Assembly: GCA_947478905.1 (NCBI GenBank)
Contig: CANJXG010000001.1
Location: 1 to 64,000 of the forward strand
DNA: 64,000 nucleotides
Reading direction: 5' to 3'
DNA from: Coxiellaceae bacterium
GTDB lineage: Bacteria > Pseudomonadota > Gammaproteobacteria > Berkiellales > Berkiellaceae
Below the pieces are notes generated by a model. The model made no database searches. It saw only the letters and a list, made by a program, of their open reading frames with translations, and was not told the origin of the DNA. This document shows positions 52,561 through 62,476 of the stretch, one piece after another; position 1 is the first letter of the stretch, and every line of letters begins with the position of its first letter. The translations under genes were made by a program, and so were the position numbers.

Positions 52561-53747
52561 CGGCAGTCAATAAAATGTTAGATCAAATAGATGATCTGTT
52601 TCGTGTGAAATTAAAATTGGGCTCCTTAGATTCGGTATCAATTATAGAACGACAGCTAGTTTCGCCTTTATTGACTGCAGAATATGAAGCCACTGAAAAC
52701 AAACGTGCTGCGGTTGAAGATGAACAAGCTGCAAATCCAGACAAAACAGATTATCCCTTAAGATTTGTAGGGGTAAATTGGTTAGCATTTCTTGCTTTTT
52801 CAGATGAAGACTTTAAAATCAGTATGAGAGATAATTTATCTGGCCTTGGTTTAGATACTAAAAAACTATTAATTTTATTTAGATTGCGTAAAAATATTGA
52901 TATTGCTACAACAGAGGCAAAACAAAAATTAGCAGCCAGAGATCAGCGGATAGAAAAAGATTTAGCATTAAAAGAAGAAGAAGGGCGTAAACAAGGCGCT
53001 GCACAAGCATTGCCTTCTATAGAAACTGCTTTATTAACTGCTATTTTAGAACAAATAGAACAGGCAGTTTTATCTGTAAATTTAGCAAGAGGCTTATCTG
53101 GAACTGATCTGACTGGGAATATTACCTTGCATGGGGGTATTGGTGAAACTGAAATTTTATTACAGAAAATGCATTTCTTTTTAAAAGAATATATGCATTT
53201 TTGTACTGAAGTAGATAAACAAACGAGCAGGGAAATAGGCAATCCCTATGCGTTGCGAGATATGTTACCCAGCGTCATGTTACGAGATGATTTTGTTATT
53301 ACATGCCATTTAGCAATGCATGAGTATATTTTAAAAAATTTAGATGAATATACTCAAGTTGGTGTAGATCAAAAAAGAAGTTTTTCTGTTAAATCTCTTT
53401 ACACGCAAGTTTGCAATCAATTTTATTATCCAGATGTCTCCGTTCTAAAACGGACTCAAGTGATTGAATTTTTAGTGACTTTATTTGAAAAAACCAGAGA
53501 AAGAGAACCAGGGAGTACAGAATATCAAAAGGCCACCCTTTCTTGTATAGATTCTTATTTATCCATGGCGCATACTACTAATCAGAGTAATATAGGGGGT
53601 TTGCGTTTTAATTTCAATAAAAAGGCACCAAAATTAGAAGTCGCTTATAGTCAATTGCATGCGAGTTTAATATCAAAACTATCCAAGCAATATACAGGAG
53701 AGGGTTTCCATAAATGCCAGGCTAGTAAGCTCCTAAGAAGTACCTAG
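52548..53747 (+). CDS. Orphan helical protein, 399 aa
   Basis: No recognised domain. The protein is largely helical and charged, with an N-terminal portion rich in leucine/aspartate, an alanine/glutamate segment (KQKLAARDQRIEKDLALKEEEGRKQGAAQAL, here abbreviated as the region near 125-155) that may be coiled coil, and a long C-terminal helical part. No signal peptide or transmembrane segment. The start overlaps folA by 13 bases and has AGGAG 6-10 bases upstream, so it is translationally coupled to folA. Could be a secreted effector or structural protein; nothing in the sequence decides. Confidence 0.65.
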   Translation: MLFIAAVNKMLDQIDDLFRVKLKLGSLDSVSIIERQLVSPLLTAEYEATENKRAAVEDEQAANPDKTDYPLRFVGVNWLAFLAFSDEDFKISMRDNLSGLGLDTKKLLILFRLRKNIDIATTEAKQKLAARDQRIEKDLALKEEEGRKQGAAQALPSIETALLTAILEQIEQAVLSVNLARGLSGTDLTGNITLHGGIGETEILLQKMHFFLKEYMHFCTEVDKQTSREIGNPYALRDMLPSVMLRDDFVITCHLAMHEYILKNLDEYTQVGVDQKRSFSVKSLYTQVCNQFYYPDVSVLKRTQVIEFLVTLFEKTREREPGSTEYQKATLSCIDSYLSMAHTTNQSNIGGLRFNFNKKAPKLEVAYSQLHASLISKLSKQYTGEGFHKCQASKLLRST

Positions 53748-53772
53748 TTTTATACTTAAGAGCTATTTTTTG

Positions 53773-54024
53773 TTAATCTAAACCTAGTGCTTGTAATTTT
53801 TTCCTAAAAGTACCTCGCGCTAAACCCAACATATTGGCTGCTTTGGATTGATTACCATTAGATTTTTCCATTACAATTTTGAATAATCCTTTTTCTGCTT
53901 CTTTAATAACAAGATGATGCAGTCCTTGAGCAGGTTGTCCTTCTAGGTGAGAAAAATAATGACATATTTTTTGTTCTACAAATCGAGATAAAGTAGTTTT
54001 TATAATAAAATCAATTTCAGACAT
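53773..54024 (-). CDS. fis: Fis-family DNA-binding protein
   Basis: 83 residues; Fis-type nucleoid protein and regulator. The C-terminal helix-turn-helix NGNQSKAANMLGLARGTFRKKL is clear. Shorter than the 98-residue E. coli Fis at the N-terminus, lacking most of the flexible beta-hairpin arm. Overlaps dusB by 8 bases in the conserved prmA-dusB-fis arrangement. Confidence 0.93.
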   Translation of the reverse strand: MSEIDFIIKTTLSRFVEQKICHYFSHLEGQPAQGLHHLVIKEAEKGLFKIVMEKSNGNQSKAANMLGLARGTFRKKLQALGLD

Positions 54025-55012
54025 ATTGTGTATTGTCCTGTTCTTTTAAACTATCAAAAAAAGCATGGGCGGTATCGAGTTGTTCTGCTGCACTAGTGAG
54101 TAGATTAAACGCACTTCTAAAATGGGATCCATTACGATGTCCTTTAGAATACCAAGAGACATGTTTTCGAGCAATAAGTGCGCCTTTAGCTTCACCATAA
54201 AAATCGTATAAATTGAAAAGATGTCCTATTATTATATTTCGGATAGTTTCACTATCGGGTTCTGGTAATTTTTCACCTGTTTTTAAAAAGTGCATGATTT
54301 CATTAAAAATCCAAGGTCGACCTTGTGCGGCTCTACCAATCATGATGGCATCTGCCCCAGTTTTTTCAAGTACAAATTTTGCTTTTTCAGCAGAGGTGAT
54401 ATCGCCATTGGCAATAACAGGGATCTGAATGCGAGATTTAATCTCAGCAATCGTATCGTATTCTGCTTCGCCTTTAAAATAACAGGCTCGAGTTCGGCCA
54501 TGTACCGCCAGAGCCTGAATACCTGCATCTTGTGCTATTTTAGCAATCAGTACGCCATTTCGGTTACAAGCATCCCAGCCCGTGCGAATTTTTAAGGTAA
54601 CCGGTACTTTGACTGCTCGAACTACCGCTTCTAAAATAGATTGTACGAGGGGTTCATCTTTTAAAAGATGAGAGCCAGCCATACTATTACATATTTTTTT
54701 AGCAGGACACCCCATATTAATATCAACGATTTCTGCACCATTGGCTTCGTTAATACGGGCCACTTCGGCTAGTGTTTTGGGACAACTTCCAACGATTTGT
54801 ACAGAGCAGGGCCTCGTTTCACCTTCATGATTGGCTCGGCGTTTGGTTTTATCGCTCCCGTATAATAAAGAACTCCCCACCATTTCAGTAACCGCTAGAC
54901 CTGCACCTTGATTTTTACACAGCTGTCTAAAAGGGCGATCCGTAACACCTGCCATGGGGGCTAGTATAATGGGGTTGGTAATTTCATAAGGGCCAATAAA
55001 AAAAGACTTCAT
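54017..55012 (-). CDS. dusB: tRNA-dihydrouridine synthase B
   Basis: 331 residues; FMN enzyme reducing uridines in the tRNA D loop. Start chosen at 55012 (MKSFFIGPYEITNPIILAPMAGVTDRPFR); the upstream in-frame ATG at 55051 adds 13 residues inside prmA. Catalytic Cys in INMGCPAKKICNSMAGS. VHGRTRACYFKGEA and IPVIANGDITSAE also match. Its ATG overlaps the prmA stop (TAATG). Confidence 0.95.
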   Translation of the reverse strand: MKSFFIGPYEITNPIILAPMAGVTDRPFRQLCKNQGAGLAVTEMVGSSLLYGSDKTKRRANHEGETRPCSVQIVGSCPKTLAEVARINEANGAEIVDINMGCPAKKICNSMAGSHLLKDEPLVQSILEAVVRAVKVPVTLKIRTGWDACNRNGVLIAKIAQDAGIQALAVHGRTRACYFKGEAEYDTIAEIKSRIQIPVIANGDITSAEKAKFVLEKTGADAIMIGRAAQGRPWIFNEIMHFLKTGEKLPEPDSETIRNIIIGHLFNLYDFYGEAKGALIARKHVSWYSKGHRNGSHFRSAFNLLTSAAEQLDTAHAFFDSLKEQDNTQYV

Positions 55013-55893
55013 TATGAAATCCCAGTTTTTTTGCCAATTAAACATACCCAATCCCCTTGAAAACGGGGGGTTTCAAAATCAAAGTGATCAATATAAGCAC
55101 TTAAGACCGAATCTATTTGTAAAGAGAGTAAACCAGATAATACTAAAGTGCCCCCCGATTTTACCGCTGCAGTAATAGTGGGTGCTAGCGTAATTAAAGG
55201 AGACGCTAAAATATTAGCAACGAGTACATCAGCAGGCTCATGCGTTTGGGGTGCGAATAATTTTGAGTGAAAACAATGAAGCTCAACATTATTTTGCTTC
55301 GCATTTAATTCAGTGCTAAATAGTGCTTGAGGATCATGATCTACAGAAATAACTTTTTTAGCCCCTAATAGGGCAGCTGCAATCCCTAAGATACCAGAGC
55401 CACATCCAAAATCAATGATAGACTGGTTTTTTAGGGGAGTACTTGCTAGATATTCTAGACAAAGTGCGGTGGTAGGGTGGGTGCCTGTACCAAAAGCTAA
55501 GCCGGGATCGAGTTTTAAAATAATGGCATTTTCATCAGAAATTTCAGACCAACTAGGACATACCCATAAATTTTCGCCAAATCGTTGTGGTTGGAATTCT
55601 GCTTGACACAGTTTAATCCAATCTTGTTCTGGAAGCGCAGTAATATTAATAGTATGTTGTGTAAAAACAGAACTTATTTTCTGGTCTAGTTTCTTTTTGT
55701 TGAGCGTTTTATCAAATAAACCGACACATTTAATTTTTTCCCATAAAGGCATTTCATTAGGATTGGGTTCCAAAATAGGATTGCCACTTAAATCCATAAA
55801 GCTTACTGCAATAGCTCCTAGCGTTTGGAGCTTTTCACATATAAAATCAGCTTCTTGATTGTCACAATCAATGGATGCTTCCCACCAAGTCAT
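55012..55893 (-). CDS. prmA: Ribosomal protein L11 methyltransferase
   Basis: 293 residues; SAM-dependent trimethylation of L11. The N-terminal domain starts MTWWEASIDCDNQEADFICE. SAM-binding motifs: LDPGLAFGTGTHPTTALCLE, IDFGCGSGILGIAAALLGA, and VANILASPL. Same operon as accC, dusB and fis. Confidence 0.95.
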   Translation of the reverse strand: MTWWEASIDCDNQEADFICEKLQTLGAIAVSFMDLSGNPILEPNPNEMPLWEKIKCVGLFDKTLNKKKLDQKISSVFTQHTINITALPEQDWIKLCQAEFQPQRFGENLWVCPSWSEISDENAIILKLDPGLAFGTGTHPTTALCLEYLASTPLKNQSIIDFGCGSGILGIAAALLGAKKVISVDHDPQALFSTELNAKQNNVELHCFHSKLFAPQTHEPADVLVANILASPLITLAPTITAAVKSGGTLVLSGLLSLQIDSVLSAYIDHFDFETPRFQGDWVCLIGKKTGIS

Positions 55894-55913
55894 ATCATGC
55901 GCCCTCGTATAGA

Positions 55914-57275
55914 TTATTTATTAATTTTTTCTTCTAAATAATGAATGGTTGTTCCACCTTGTGTAAAATTGGCATCCCGTAATAATTCTTGATGTAAAGA
56001 AATATTCGTTTTGATGCCATCAATGACAATTTCATCTAGTGCTTGACGCATGCGAGCAATTGCTTCTTGTCGGGTTTTTCCATGGGCAATTAATTTACCT
56101 ATAAGAGAATCATAGTAAGGCGGTACTTTATAGCTAGGATAAATATGAGAATCCCAACGAATGCCAGGGCCGCTAGGGGCATGAAACCATTGAATGGTAC
56201 CTGGATTTGGCATAAAGGTTTTAGGATCTTCTGCATTAATTCGACATTCTATAGCATGTCCTTGTAAAGCAACATCTGATTGTGTAAAGCTTAGAGGGTG
56301 CCCTGCTGCAATTTTAAGTTGTTCTTGAACGATATCAATACCGGTAATCATTTCTGTTACAGGATGTTCTACTTGCACTCGGGTATTCATTTCTATGAAA
56401 TAAAATTCACCATCTTGGTAGAGAAATTCGAAGGTACCGGCGCCGCGATATCCTATCTTTTTACAGGCTTTTACACAAAGCTGTCCAATTGCTTTACGTT
56501 TTTTCTCACTCATTCCAGGTGCGGGCGCTTCTTCTAAGACTTTTTGATGACGCCTTTGCATTGAACAGTCTCTTTCGCCTAAATATACGGCATTGCCATG
56601 TGTATCTGCTAATACTTGAATTTCAATATGTCTAGGTTTTTCCAAATATTTTTCCATGTACACCATGGGATTGCCAAAGGCGGCTTGTGCTTCTTGGCGG
56701 GTCAGGGTAATGGCATTTATCAATGTGGCATCACTGTGCACCACGCGCATACCCCGACCCCCCCCTCCCCCTGAGGCTTTAATGATAATCGGATAGCCAA
56801 TTTTATGGGCTAAGTTATAATTCGTTTTGGGATCATCACCAAGCGGTCCATCTGATCCAGGTACGCAAGGTATTCCTGCTTTTTTCATCGTTTTAATAGC
56901 AGAGACTTTATCACCCATTAGGCGAATAGTTTCTGCCTTAGGACCAATAAAGTGAAAACCACTTTGTTCCACGCATTCTGCAAAATCTGCATTTTCTGAT
57001 AAAAACCCATATCCAGGGTGGATGGCGACAGAATCTGTCATTTCTGCCGCACTAATAATAGCCGGGACATTTAAATAACTGTCTTTAGAAGCGGCAGGAC
57101 CAATACAAATCGCTTGATCTGCTAATTTAACAGGGAGCGATTCTTTATCAGCAAGAGAATACACAACCACCGTTTTAATACCAAGTGTTTTACAAGCGCG
57201 CAAAATACGCAGGGCGATTTCGCCTCGATTTGCAATAACCACTTTTTCAAATTCAAATTCAAGTTTTTCAGACAT
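55914..57275 (-). CDS. accC: Acetyl-CoA carboxylase, biotin carboxylase subunit
   Basis: 453 residues; ATP-grasp enzyme carboxylating the biotin on AccB. Motifs: [36 protein letters not shown], the glycine-rich [37 protein letters not shown] and [16 protein letters not shown]. Length equals E. coli AccC (449). 20 bases downstream of accB. Confidence 0.97.
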   Translation of the reverse strand: MSEKLEFEFEKVVIANRGEIALRILRACKTLGIKTVVVYSLADKESLPVKLADQAICIGPAASKDSYLNVPAIISAAEMTDSVAIHPGYGFLSENADFAECVEQSGFHFIGPKAETIRLMGDKVSAIKTMKKAGIPCVPGSDGPLGDDPKTNYNLAHKIGYPIIIKASGGGGGRGMRVVHSDATLINAITLTRQEAQAAFGNPMVYMEKYLEKPRHIEIQVLADTHGNAVYLGERDCSMQRRHQKVLEEAPAPGMSEKKRKAIGQLCVKACKKIGYRGAGTFEFLYQDGEFYFIEMNTRVQVEHPVTEMITGIDIVQEQLKIAAGHPLSFTQSDVALQGHAIECRINAEDPKTFMPNPGTIQWFHAPSGPGIRWDSHIYPSYKVPPYYDSLIGKLIAHGKTRQEAIARMRQALDEIVIDGIKTNISLHQELLRDANFTQGGTTIHYLEEKINK

Positions 57276-57295
57276 AGTGTAGTGCTTCTTTTGTA

Positions 57296-57784
57296 TTATG
57301 CTTCTTTGATAATAAATAAAGGTTGACCAAATTCGATTGGTTGCCCATTTTCAGCCAAAATGGCAACTAAGGTGCCTCTTTTTTCAGATTCAATTTGGTT
57401 GAGCATCTTCATAGCTTCTAAAATACAAAGTGTATCGCCTACTTCAATATGTTGACCCACGGTTACAAAAGGAGCCGCATCGGGAGAGGGCGCTTTATAT
57501 AAAGTACCTACCATCGGTGAGGTTACTACAAATCCTTCTTGTGCAGCAGGTGCAGCAGGTACTGGTGCTGCAGACGGAGCAGGGGGAGTGTGTGGAGTAT
57601 GATCAATAATCGCGCTTTGAGGCGCATTTACAGTATGGGTAATAGGTATATTTTGATAAATAGGGTGCGTATTATGTTGCGTAATACGAAGGGATTCTTT
57701 GCCCTCTTCAATTTTTAATTCTAATTCAAAAATATTATTTTTGGTTATAAGCTCAATTAATTGTTCAATTTTATTAATATCCAT
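57296..57784 (-). CDS. accB: Biotin carboxyl carrier protein
   Basis: 162 residues from [15 protein letters not shown] (start set at 57784 to match family; an upstream ATG adds five residues). N-terminal helical domain, proline/alanine-rich linker ([13 protein letters not shown]) and C-terminal biotinyl domain with biotinylated Lys126 in [13 protein letters not shown]. Modified by BirA encoded at 47312-48115. Confidence 0.96.
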   Translation of the reverse strand: MDINKIEQLIELITKNNIFELELKIEEGKESLRITQHNTHPIYQNIPITHTVNAPQSAIIDHTPHTPPAPSAAPVPAAPAAQEGFVVTSPMVGTLYKAPSPDAAPFVTVGQHIEVGDTLCILEAMKMLNQIESEKRGTLVAILAENGQPIEFGQPLFIIKEA

Positions 57785-57795
57785 GATGTGTATAC

Positions 57796-58251
57796 TCAAT
57801 TTTCGGTCAAATAGTGAAGGGCTGCAAGCAGTGCTGCCGTATAGCCATATGGGCCTAGACCCGTGATGACGCCTTGGGCAATATCGCTTAGATACGAATG
57901 CTCTCGAAAAGATTCTCGCGCAAAAATATTAGAAATATGTACTTCTATAAAGGGTAATTCACAACTCAACAGCGCATCTCGTAGTACAATGCTAGTATGA
58001 GATAAAGCCGCTGGGTTAATAATAATATAAAGATTATTTAATTTTTTTGCACTTTGAATGGCATCAATTAATTCATATTCTTTATTGGTTTGAAGGGTAT
58101 TGAGCGTACAATTATTCAAGGAAGCTAACTGGCTTAGCTCTTGATTAATGTCCGCTAATGTTTTAATTCCGTAGAATTTAGGTTCTCTTTGGCCCAGTAA
58201 ATTTAAATTAGGGCCATGTAAAACGAGCAACTGTTTCAATGGGGTTATCAT
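57796..58251 (-). CDS. aroQ: 3-dehydroquinate dehydratase, type II
   Basis: 151 residues; third step of the shikimate pathway (AroB and AroK are encoded at 18-19.6 kb). Signature [21 protein letters not shown] at the N-terminus; [13 protein letters not shown] and [19 protein letters not shown] follow. Normal length. First gene of the minus-strand aroQ-accB-accC-prmA-dusB-fis operon. Confidence 0.96.
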   Translation of the reverse strand: MITPLKQLLVLHGPNLNLLGQREPKFYGIKTLADINQELSQLASLNNCTLNTLQTNKEYELIDAIQSAKKLNNLYIIINPAALSHTSIVLRDALLSCELPFIEVHISNIFARESFREHSYLSDIAQGVITGLGPYGYTAALLAALHYLTEN

Positions 58252-58645
58252 TTTATATAGATACTTTATTTATAAGTAAAACATTATTGTAGGATTTGGA
58301 GTATTTTGCCTTATTTTAGGGTGTTTGTCTATGTGTTTCATTGGTTCATTTATTTTCAGTCTACCCTATATTTAGTTTTAAAGTTAACTTTTATTTAATC
58401 TAAACGATAGAAGATGCATATATAACGTATATACAGTTAGATACCAGTTATTAAAAAGGATATTTCTATTGTAATAAGTTGTCAAGCTTATAATTAGAGA
58501 TCTATGATAAGTATAGTTATGAAGTTGTCTAATTTATAGCGATGGATCAACTAGTTTTTTTGCTGCACTATAACAGTAAAGTATTGTATGTCGATCAAAA
58601 TAAAATGGAATAATTTAATTGTTTACCTGTAAGGAAGGGCTTAAT
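58252..58645. other. Intergenic region between aroQ and first MOMP gene
   Basis: About 390 AT-rich bases separating divergent transcription units. It should hold promoters for the aroQ operon and for the porin gene; no -35/-10 pair convinced me. A Shine-Dalgarno AAGGAAGGG is at 58631-58639. No ORF, tRNA or repeat was seen. Confidence 0.4.
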
Positions 58646-59521
58646 ATGAAAAAAATAGTTAGTTTAAGTTTGGCAGCTTTAGCACTAGCTGCACTCGCAG
58701 CACCTGTATATGCACAAAAATATGAAGCATCTATTAGGGGTGATGTGGGCGCTATTGGAAATCAAGTTATATTTGATTCTCCGCTTGTAGATAGCGATCG
58801 TAACGAATGGAATTGGGATTTTACAGCGCGTTTAGCGATGTATACAAGTTGCAGACCTTGCAGCACCTATGTTGCATTATCATGGCAAGGAGCCACCAAT
58901 ACCAATCATTCTAGAGGGGATATTACATTTGCTAATAGACTTTCTGTAAAAAATGAATTTTCAAAAACTAAACTGGGAATGGGTTTAGATGTATTTAAAA
59001 ATAATTGCTTAAAGTTTACCATGGAAGTGGGTGGAAACTATTTAGTCGCTAAATTAGATACTGATAGAGAGATAGCTGCTCCGTTCTCCTCAATAGGAAG
59101 TTCGCATTCAAAAACAGAAGGAGCTGGTCTATATAGCTCTATTAAAGGTTCTTATAAACTCCCTTCAAGTTGTTTCTTAGGAAATGCGTTTAGTGTCTAT
59201 GGTAAAGCAGAAGTTGCAGACATCATTGGTCGTCAAAGCTATCACTATGATCGATTAAATGAGCCTGAAATCGCTTTAAATTCTAGATACAACAATATTG
59301 TTGAAGTGGATATTGAAGCAGCGGTGGTCTATTCTCCTTGCTTTAAATGCTGGGATAATATGAACATGAGCGTGGCGTTTGGTGTGAGAACCGATAGCTT
59401 TGTTAACTTGTTTAGACATGTGGATGCAGTGGATCCAAATCCTAGCCTCGTAGGTAACCATGTTTCTTTGTTGAGTTTGACCAAGCCCTCACTCTTCTTA
59501 GAACTTTCAATGAAAATGTAA
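58646..59521 (+). CDS. Legionella-type major outer membrane protein paralogue 1
   Basis: 291 residues; signal peptide ends APVYA-Q. The start at 58646 follows AAGGAAGGG. Predicted beta-barrel ending in an aromatic-poor SLFLELSMKM. Characteristic cysteines: YTSCRPCSTY, NNCLKF, SSCF and SPCFKCW. The MOMP-type strand motifs KNEFSKTKLGMG, FSVYGKAEVADIIGRQ and GVRTDSFVNLF are shared with the two following genes. It is shorter by ~100 residues because extracellular loops (after SVRG and in the middle) are reduced. Surface porin/adhesin role is inferred from Legionella MOMP. Confidence 0.85.
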   Translation: MKKIVSLSLAALALAALAAPVYAQKYEASIRGDVGAIGNQVIFDSPLVDSDRNEWNWDFTARLAMYTSCRPCSTYVALSWQGATNTNHSRGDITFANRLSVKNEFSKTKLGMGLDVFKNNCLKFTMEVGGNYLVAKLDTDREIAAPFSSIGSSHSKTEGAGLYSSIKGSYKLPSSCFLGNAFSVYGKAEVADIIGRQSYHYDRLNEPEIALNSRYNNIVEVDIEAAVVYSPCFKCWDNMNMSVAFGVRTDSFVNLFRHVDAVDPNPSLVGNHVSLLSLTKPSLFLELSMKM

Positions 59522-59543
59522 TTAAATTAACTTAGGTTAGGGA

Positions 59544-59571
59544 ACGAGAGCTTCGGCTCTCGTTTTTTTTA
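59544..59571 (+). terminator. Terminator after MOMP paralogue 1
   Basis: Stem ACGAGAGC (59544-59551) / GCTCTCGT (59556-59563) closed by a TTCG tetraloop, followed by eight Ts. Very strong rho-independent terminator. Confidence 0.85.
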
Positions 59572-59769
59572 GCAGATTTAATTATGTTAATTAGAAAACT
59601 ATTTTGTGAATAAAAAAAATAAAAAAATGTTTATTTGTAGTTGCATTACTGATGAAAGATGCGCTATTAATATCTTAACTGAAAAGAAAATATAAAAGTG
59701 GTAATAATTATATTTTCTTTTCTGAGATGGTATCGATGTTTTTTTTTAACCTTTAGAAGGACTTTATTC

Positions 59770-60954
59770 ATGAAAAAAGTACTCAGTTTTACCCTTGCTA
59801 GTTTGGCCCTTGCGGCGCTTTGTGCACCTGCTTATGCAGGACAATTCGGTGGTTCTATTAGAGGAGACGTAGGTCCTACTGGTAGCCAAGTACCATATTA
59901 TGGTTTTGCAACTAATGTAGGCGTTGCTCCTATAGTCAATCAAGAGTTAGTAACTTTCTACAGTGATCGTAAAGATGCACAATGGGATTTTACTGGCCGG
60001 TTATTCTTTTATACTAGTTGCGCACCTTGCTCTACTTATATTGCAGGATCATGGCAGGGATCAAATCATACCGTGACTTCTTCAGTACCACATGTTGAAA
60101 GCTTAACTGCTCGGTCTGTTATTCCTGTACGGGCTACATTCCCTGTGGAAGGCTCCACTGATGATTTTATTCGCCCATACCCAGGCGCTACAACTCCTAC
60201 TGTACTTCCTGGTAGTCCAGTTGTTGCTGCTGTGAGTGTAAAAAATGAGTTTTCAAAAGCAAAACTTGGTTTTGGTTTGGACTTGATTAAAACTTCCTGT
60301 TTTGCATTCACAATGGAAATTGGTGGAAGCTATCTTGATGCTAAGTTAAATACTGATAAATCATATGGCATAACTCAGTTAGTAGCACAGGGTGCCGCAA
60401 ATACACCAACAATACCTGGTGTTAGTCTCCCTACTACTAATCCTGTCTTCCCTAATCTAAGTGATTTACCTTTTGAGTATCTAGTCAGTGTAGAAGAGCG
60501 TGAAAAAACTGAAGGCGTTGGTATGTACGCTATGTTTAAAGGCGAATACAAATTTCCTGCTAGTTGCTTAGGGAATTGCTTTAGTATCTATGGTAAAGCC
60601 GAAGTAGGGGATATCATTGGACGTCAACAATATACCTATAACTACCGTTCAGGCGTTGGCTCAGATCTAGAGGTATTAGATTTAGTAACAGCAGCTGCGT
60701 TCCCTGTTCCTTTTTCTTATCAAGAATATCCTGAAAAAAGATATTCTAATATTGTAGAAGTTGATTTAGAAGCAGCATTAGTATACTCACCTTGCTTCAA
60801 ATGTTGGGATAACTTGAACATGAGCTTTGCTTTAGGTGTTCGTACAGATAGTTTTGTAAATCTATTTGCTCATCCTATGGGAGTAGAAGGTGCTCAATCT
60901 ATCATGAGTTTGACTCGTCCAACTGTGTTCTTAGAAATTGGTGTTAAAGTATAA
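59770..60954 (+). CDS. Legionella-type major outer membrane protein paralogue 2
   Basis: 394 residues from MKKVLSFTLASLALAALCAP (start at 59770, AGAAGG 9 bases upstream); signal peptide ends AYA-G. Same barrel motifs as neighbours: FYTSCAPCSTYIAGSWQG, KNEFSKAKLGFGLD, FSIYGKAEVGDIIGRQ, YSPCFKCWDNLNMSFALGVRTDSFVNLF. Large variable loops rich in Pro/Thr/Val (~95-145 and ~195-235) distinguish it. Leader sequence GGACTTTATTCATGAA is shared with paralogue 3, indicating recent duplication. Confidence 0.87.
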   Translation: MKKVLSFTLASLALAALCAPAYAGQFGGSIRGDVGPTGSQVPYYGFATNVGVAPIVNQELVTFYSDRKDAQWDFTGRLFFYTSCAPCSTYIAGSWQGSNHTVTSSVPHVESLTARSVIPVRATFPVEGSTDDFIRPYPGATTPTVLPGSPVVAAVSVKNEFSKAKLGFGLDLIKTSCFAFTMEIGGSYLDAKLNTDKSYGITQLVAQGAANTPTIPGVSLPTTNPVFPNLSDLPFEYLVSVEEREKTEGVGMYAMFKGEYKFPASCLGNCFSIYGKAEVGDIIGRQQYTYNYRSGVGSDLEVLDLVTAAAFPVPFSYQEYPEKRYSNIVEVDLEAALVYSPCFKCWDNLNMSFALGVRTDSFVNLFAHPMGVEGAQSIMSLTRPTVFLEIGVKV

Positions 60955-60986
60955 ACGCTAGATACTAAGTAGTTGATGTACATTGT

Positions 60987-61013
60987 AAACGGGGGCTTTT
61001 GTCCCCGTTTTTT
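60987..61013 (+). terminator. Terminator after MOMP paralogue 2
   Basis: Stem AAACGGGG (60987-60994) / CCCCGTTT (61003-61010), 8-base loop, T tract. It lies only 23 bases before the next ATG, so it also sits inside the leader of paralogue 3. Confidence 0.75.
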
Positions 61014-61035
61014 AACTTAGAAAAGGACTTTATTC

Positions 61036-62295
61036 ATGAAGAAAATACTCAGCTTTACCTTAGTTAGTTTGGCCCTTGCAGCCCTTGCGGCGCCTGCGTA
61101 CGCAGGAAAGTTTGGGGGTTCTGTCAGAGGAGATGTTGGTGCTCTAGATAGCCAAGTGCCTTTTTTTGGTGTAAATAATATTATTGATTCAACAGCGTAT
61201 TCTGCTGTGAATACTACAGAATTTAGTAAACGTAAAGATTGGAATTGGGATTTTACCGGACGTTTATTTTGGTATGTAAATTGTTCTCCTTGTGACCCAT
61301 GCCCTGTTTATATTGCAGCGTCATGGCAAGGATCGGATCATAAAGTAAATACCGTTTTTCCTGCACATGTGGAAACTAAGTTTTCTCAGGCCATTATACC
61401 TATGCGCGCAAATGGAAAATCTGGATTTTTAAATGCTAATGGAACCATTACCGTTTTAACGGGTGGCGACGTTACTGGAACGCCTGTAGTGGAGCCAGTA
61501 CCATCAACCATAACAACCTATGATACTGTTTTTGCATCTGTGGCTGTAGAAAATGAATTTTCAAAAGCAAAACTAGGTGTTGGTTTTGATTTGTATAAAA
61601 AGGGCTGTCTTAAAGTGAGTATGGAAATTGGTGGAAATTATCTGAATGCAAAATTAATTACAGATAAACTGTATGATTTAAGCGTTCCACCTACGCCAGC
61701 ATCATTCACTACCACGGGAACAAGTGTTTCACCAGTGATTACCCAAACTGGTAATAGGATAGTTGCTCCTACTTTTAGTGCTAACTTAGGTATTCCAGCG
61801 CTTGGTAATTCGAATGCATCAGGAGTGACCCCAGCAGATGCGCATTTCTTCTTTTTTGCTCGCGAAAAAGATGAGACAGAAGGACTTGGTTTATACGCTT
61901 CTATTAAAGGCGAATATGCATTCCCTAGCACGTGTTTTGGAAGCTTTGGTGTATACGGAAAAGCAGAAGTATCAGATATAATTGGTCGTCAAACTTATCA
62001 TTATGATATGCATTATAATGATGTTTATGGAACAGCTCCTAATGCTGGTAGACGTTTTGATTTCCAAGAAGATCCCCAACGTAGATATAATAATATCGTA
62101 GAAGTGGATTTAGAAGCGGCAGTAGTCTATTCACCTACCTTTAAATGCTGGGATGATTTAGATATGAGTATTGCTTTCGGTATTAGAACCGATAGTTTTG
62201 TTAACTTATTCGCTCATCCGACTTATGAGAATAATCAGTCTATCCTGAACTTGACTCGTCCAAGTCTGTTTATAGAAATTGGACTGAAGGCTTAA
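61036..62295 (+). CDS. Legionella-type major outer membrane protein paralogue 3
   Basis: 419 residues; signal peptide ends AYA-G. AAAAGGAC precedes the start at the same distance as in paralogue 2. Motifs: DWNWDFTGRLFWYVNCSPC, ENEFSKAKLGVGFD, FGVYGKAEVSDIIGRQTYHYD, YSPTFKCWDDLDMSIAFGIRTDSFVNLF. Pro/Thr-rich external loops (~115-165 and ~215-265) differ from the neighbours. One cysteine of the C-terminal CFKC pair is replaced by Thr (PTFKC). Confidence 0.87.
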   Translation: MKKILSFTLVSLALAALAAPAYAGKFGGSVRGDVGALDSQVPFFGVNNIIDSTAYSAVNTTEFSKRKDWNWDFTGRLFWYVNCSPCDPCPVYIAASWQGSDHKVNTVFPAHVETKFSQAIIPMRANGKSGFLNANGTITVLTGGDVTGTPVVEPVPSTITTYDTVFASVAVENEFSKAKLGVGFDLYKKGCLKVSMEIGGNYLNAKLITDKLYDLSVPPTPASFTTTGTSVSPVITQTGNRIVAPTFSANLGIPALGNSNASGVTPADAHFFFFAREKDETEGLGLYASIKGEYAFPSTCFGSFGVYGKAEVSDIIGRQTYHYDMHYNDVYGTAPNAGRRFDFQEDPQRRYNNIVEVDLEAAVVYSPTFKCWDDLDMSIAFGIRTDSFVNLFAHPTYENNQSILNLTRPSLFIEIGLKA

Positions 62296-62352
62296 GTTTT
62301 TTAAGTTAATTAAATTAATTAAATTAATAAAATATTTTCAATTATTTTGAAG

Positions 62353-62378
62353 CGGGGACTTAGGTCCCCGTTTTTTTT
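62353..62378 (+). terminator. Terminator after MOMP paralogue 3
   Basis: Stem CGGGGAC (62353-62359) / GTCCCCG (62364-62370), loop TTAG, followed by eight Ts. Confidence 0.85.
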
Positions 62379-62476
62379 ATTTAACGTGTGTAAATACCCA
62401 CATGAATATGGTGCTGGACGATAATTTCTGTTATTCTGGTTGAGAAGAGAAAATATTAAGGATACAGTCTACCCCT

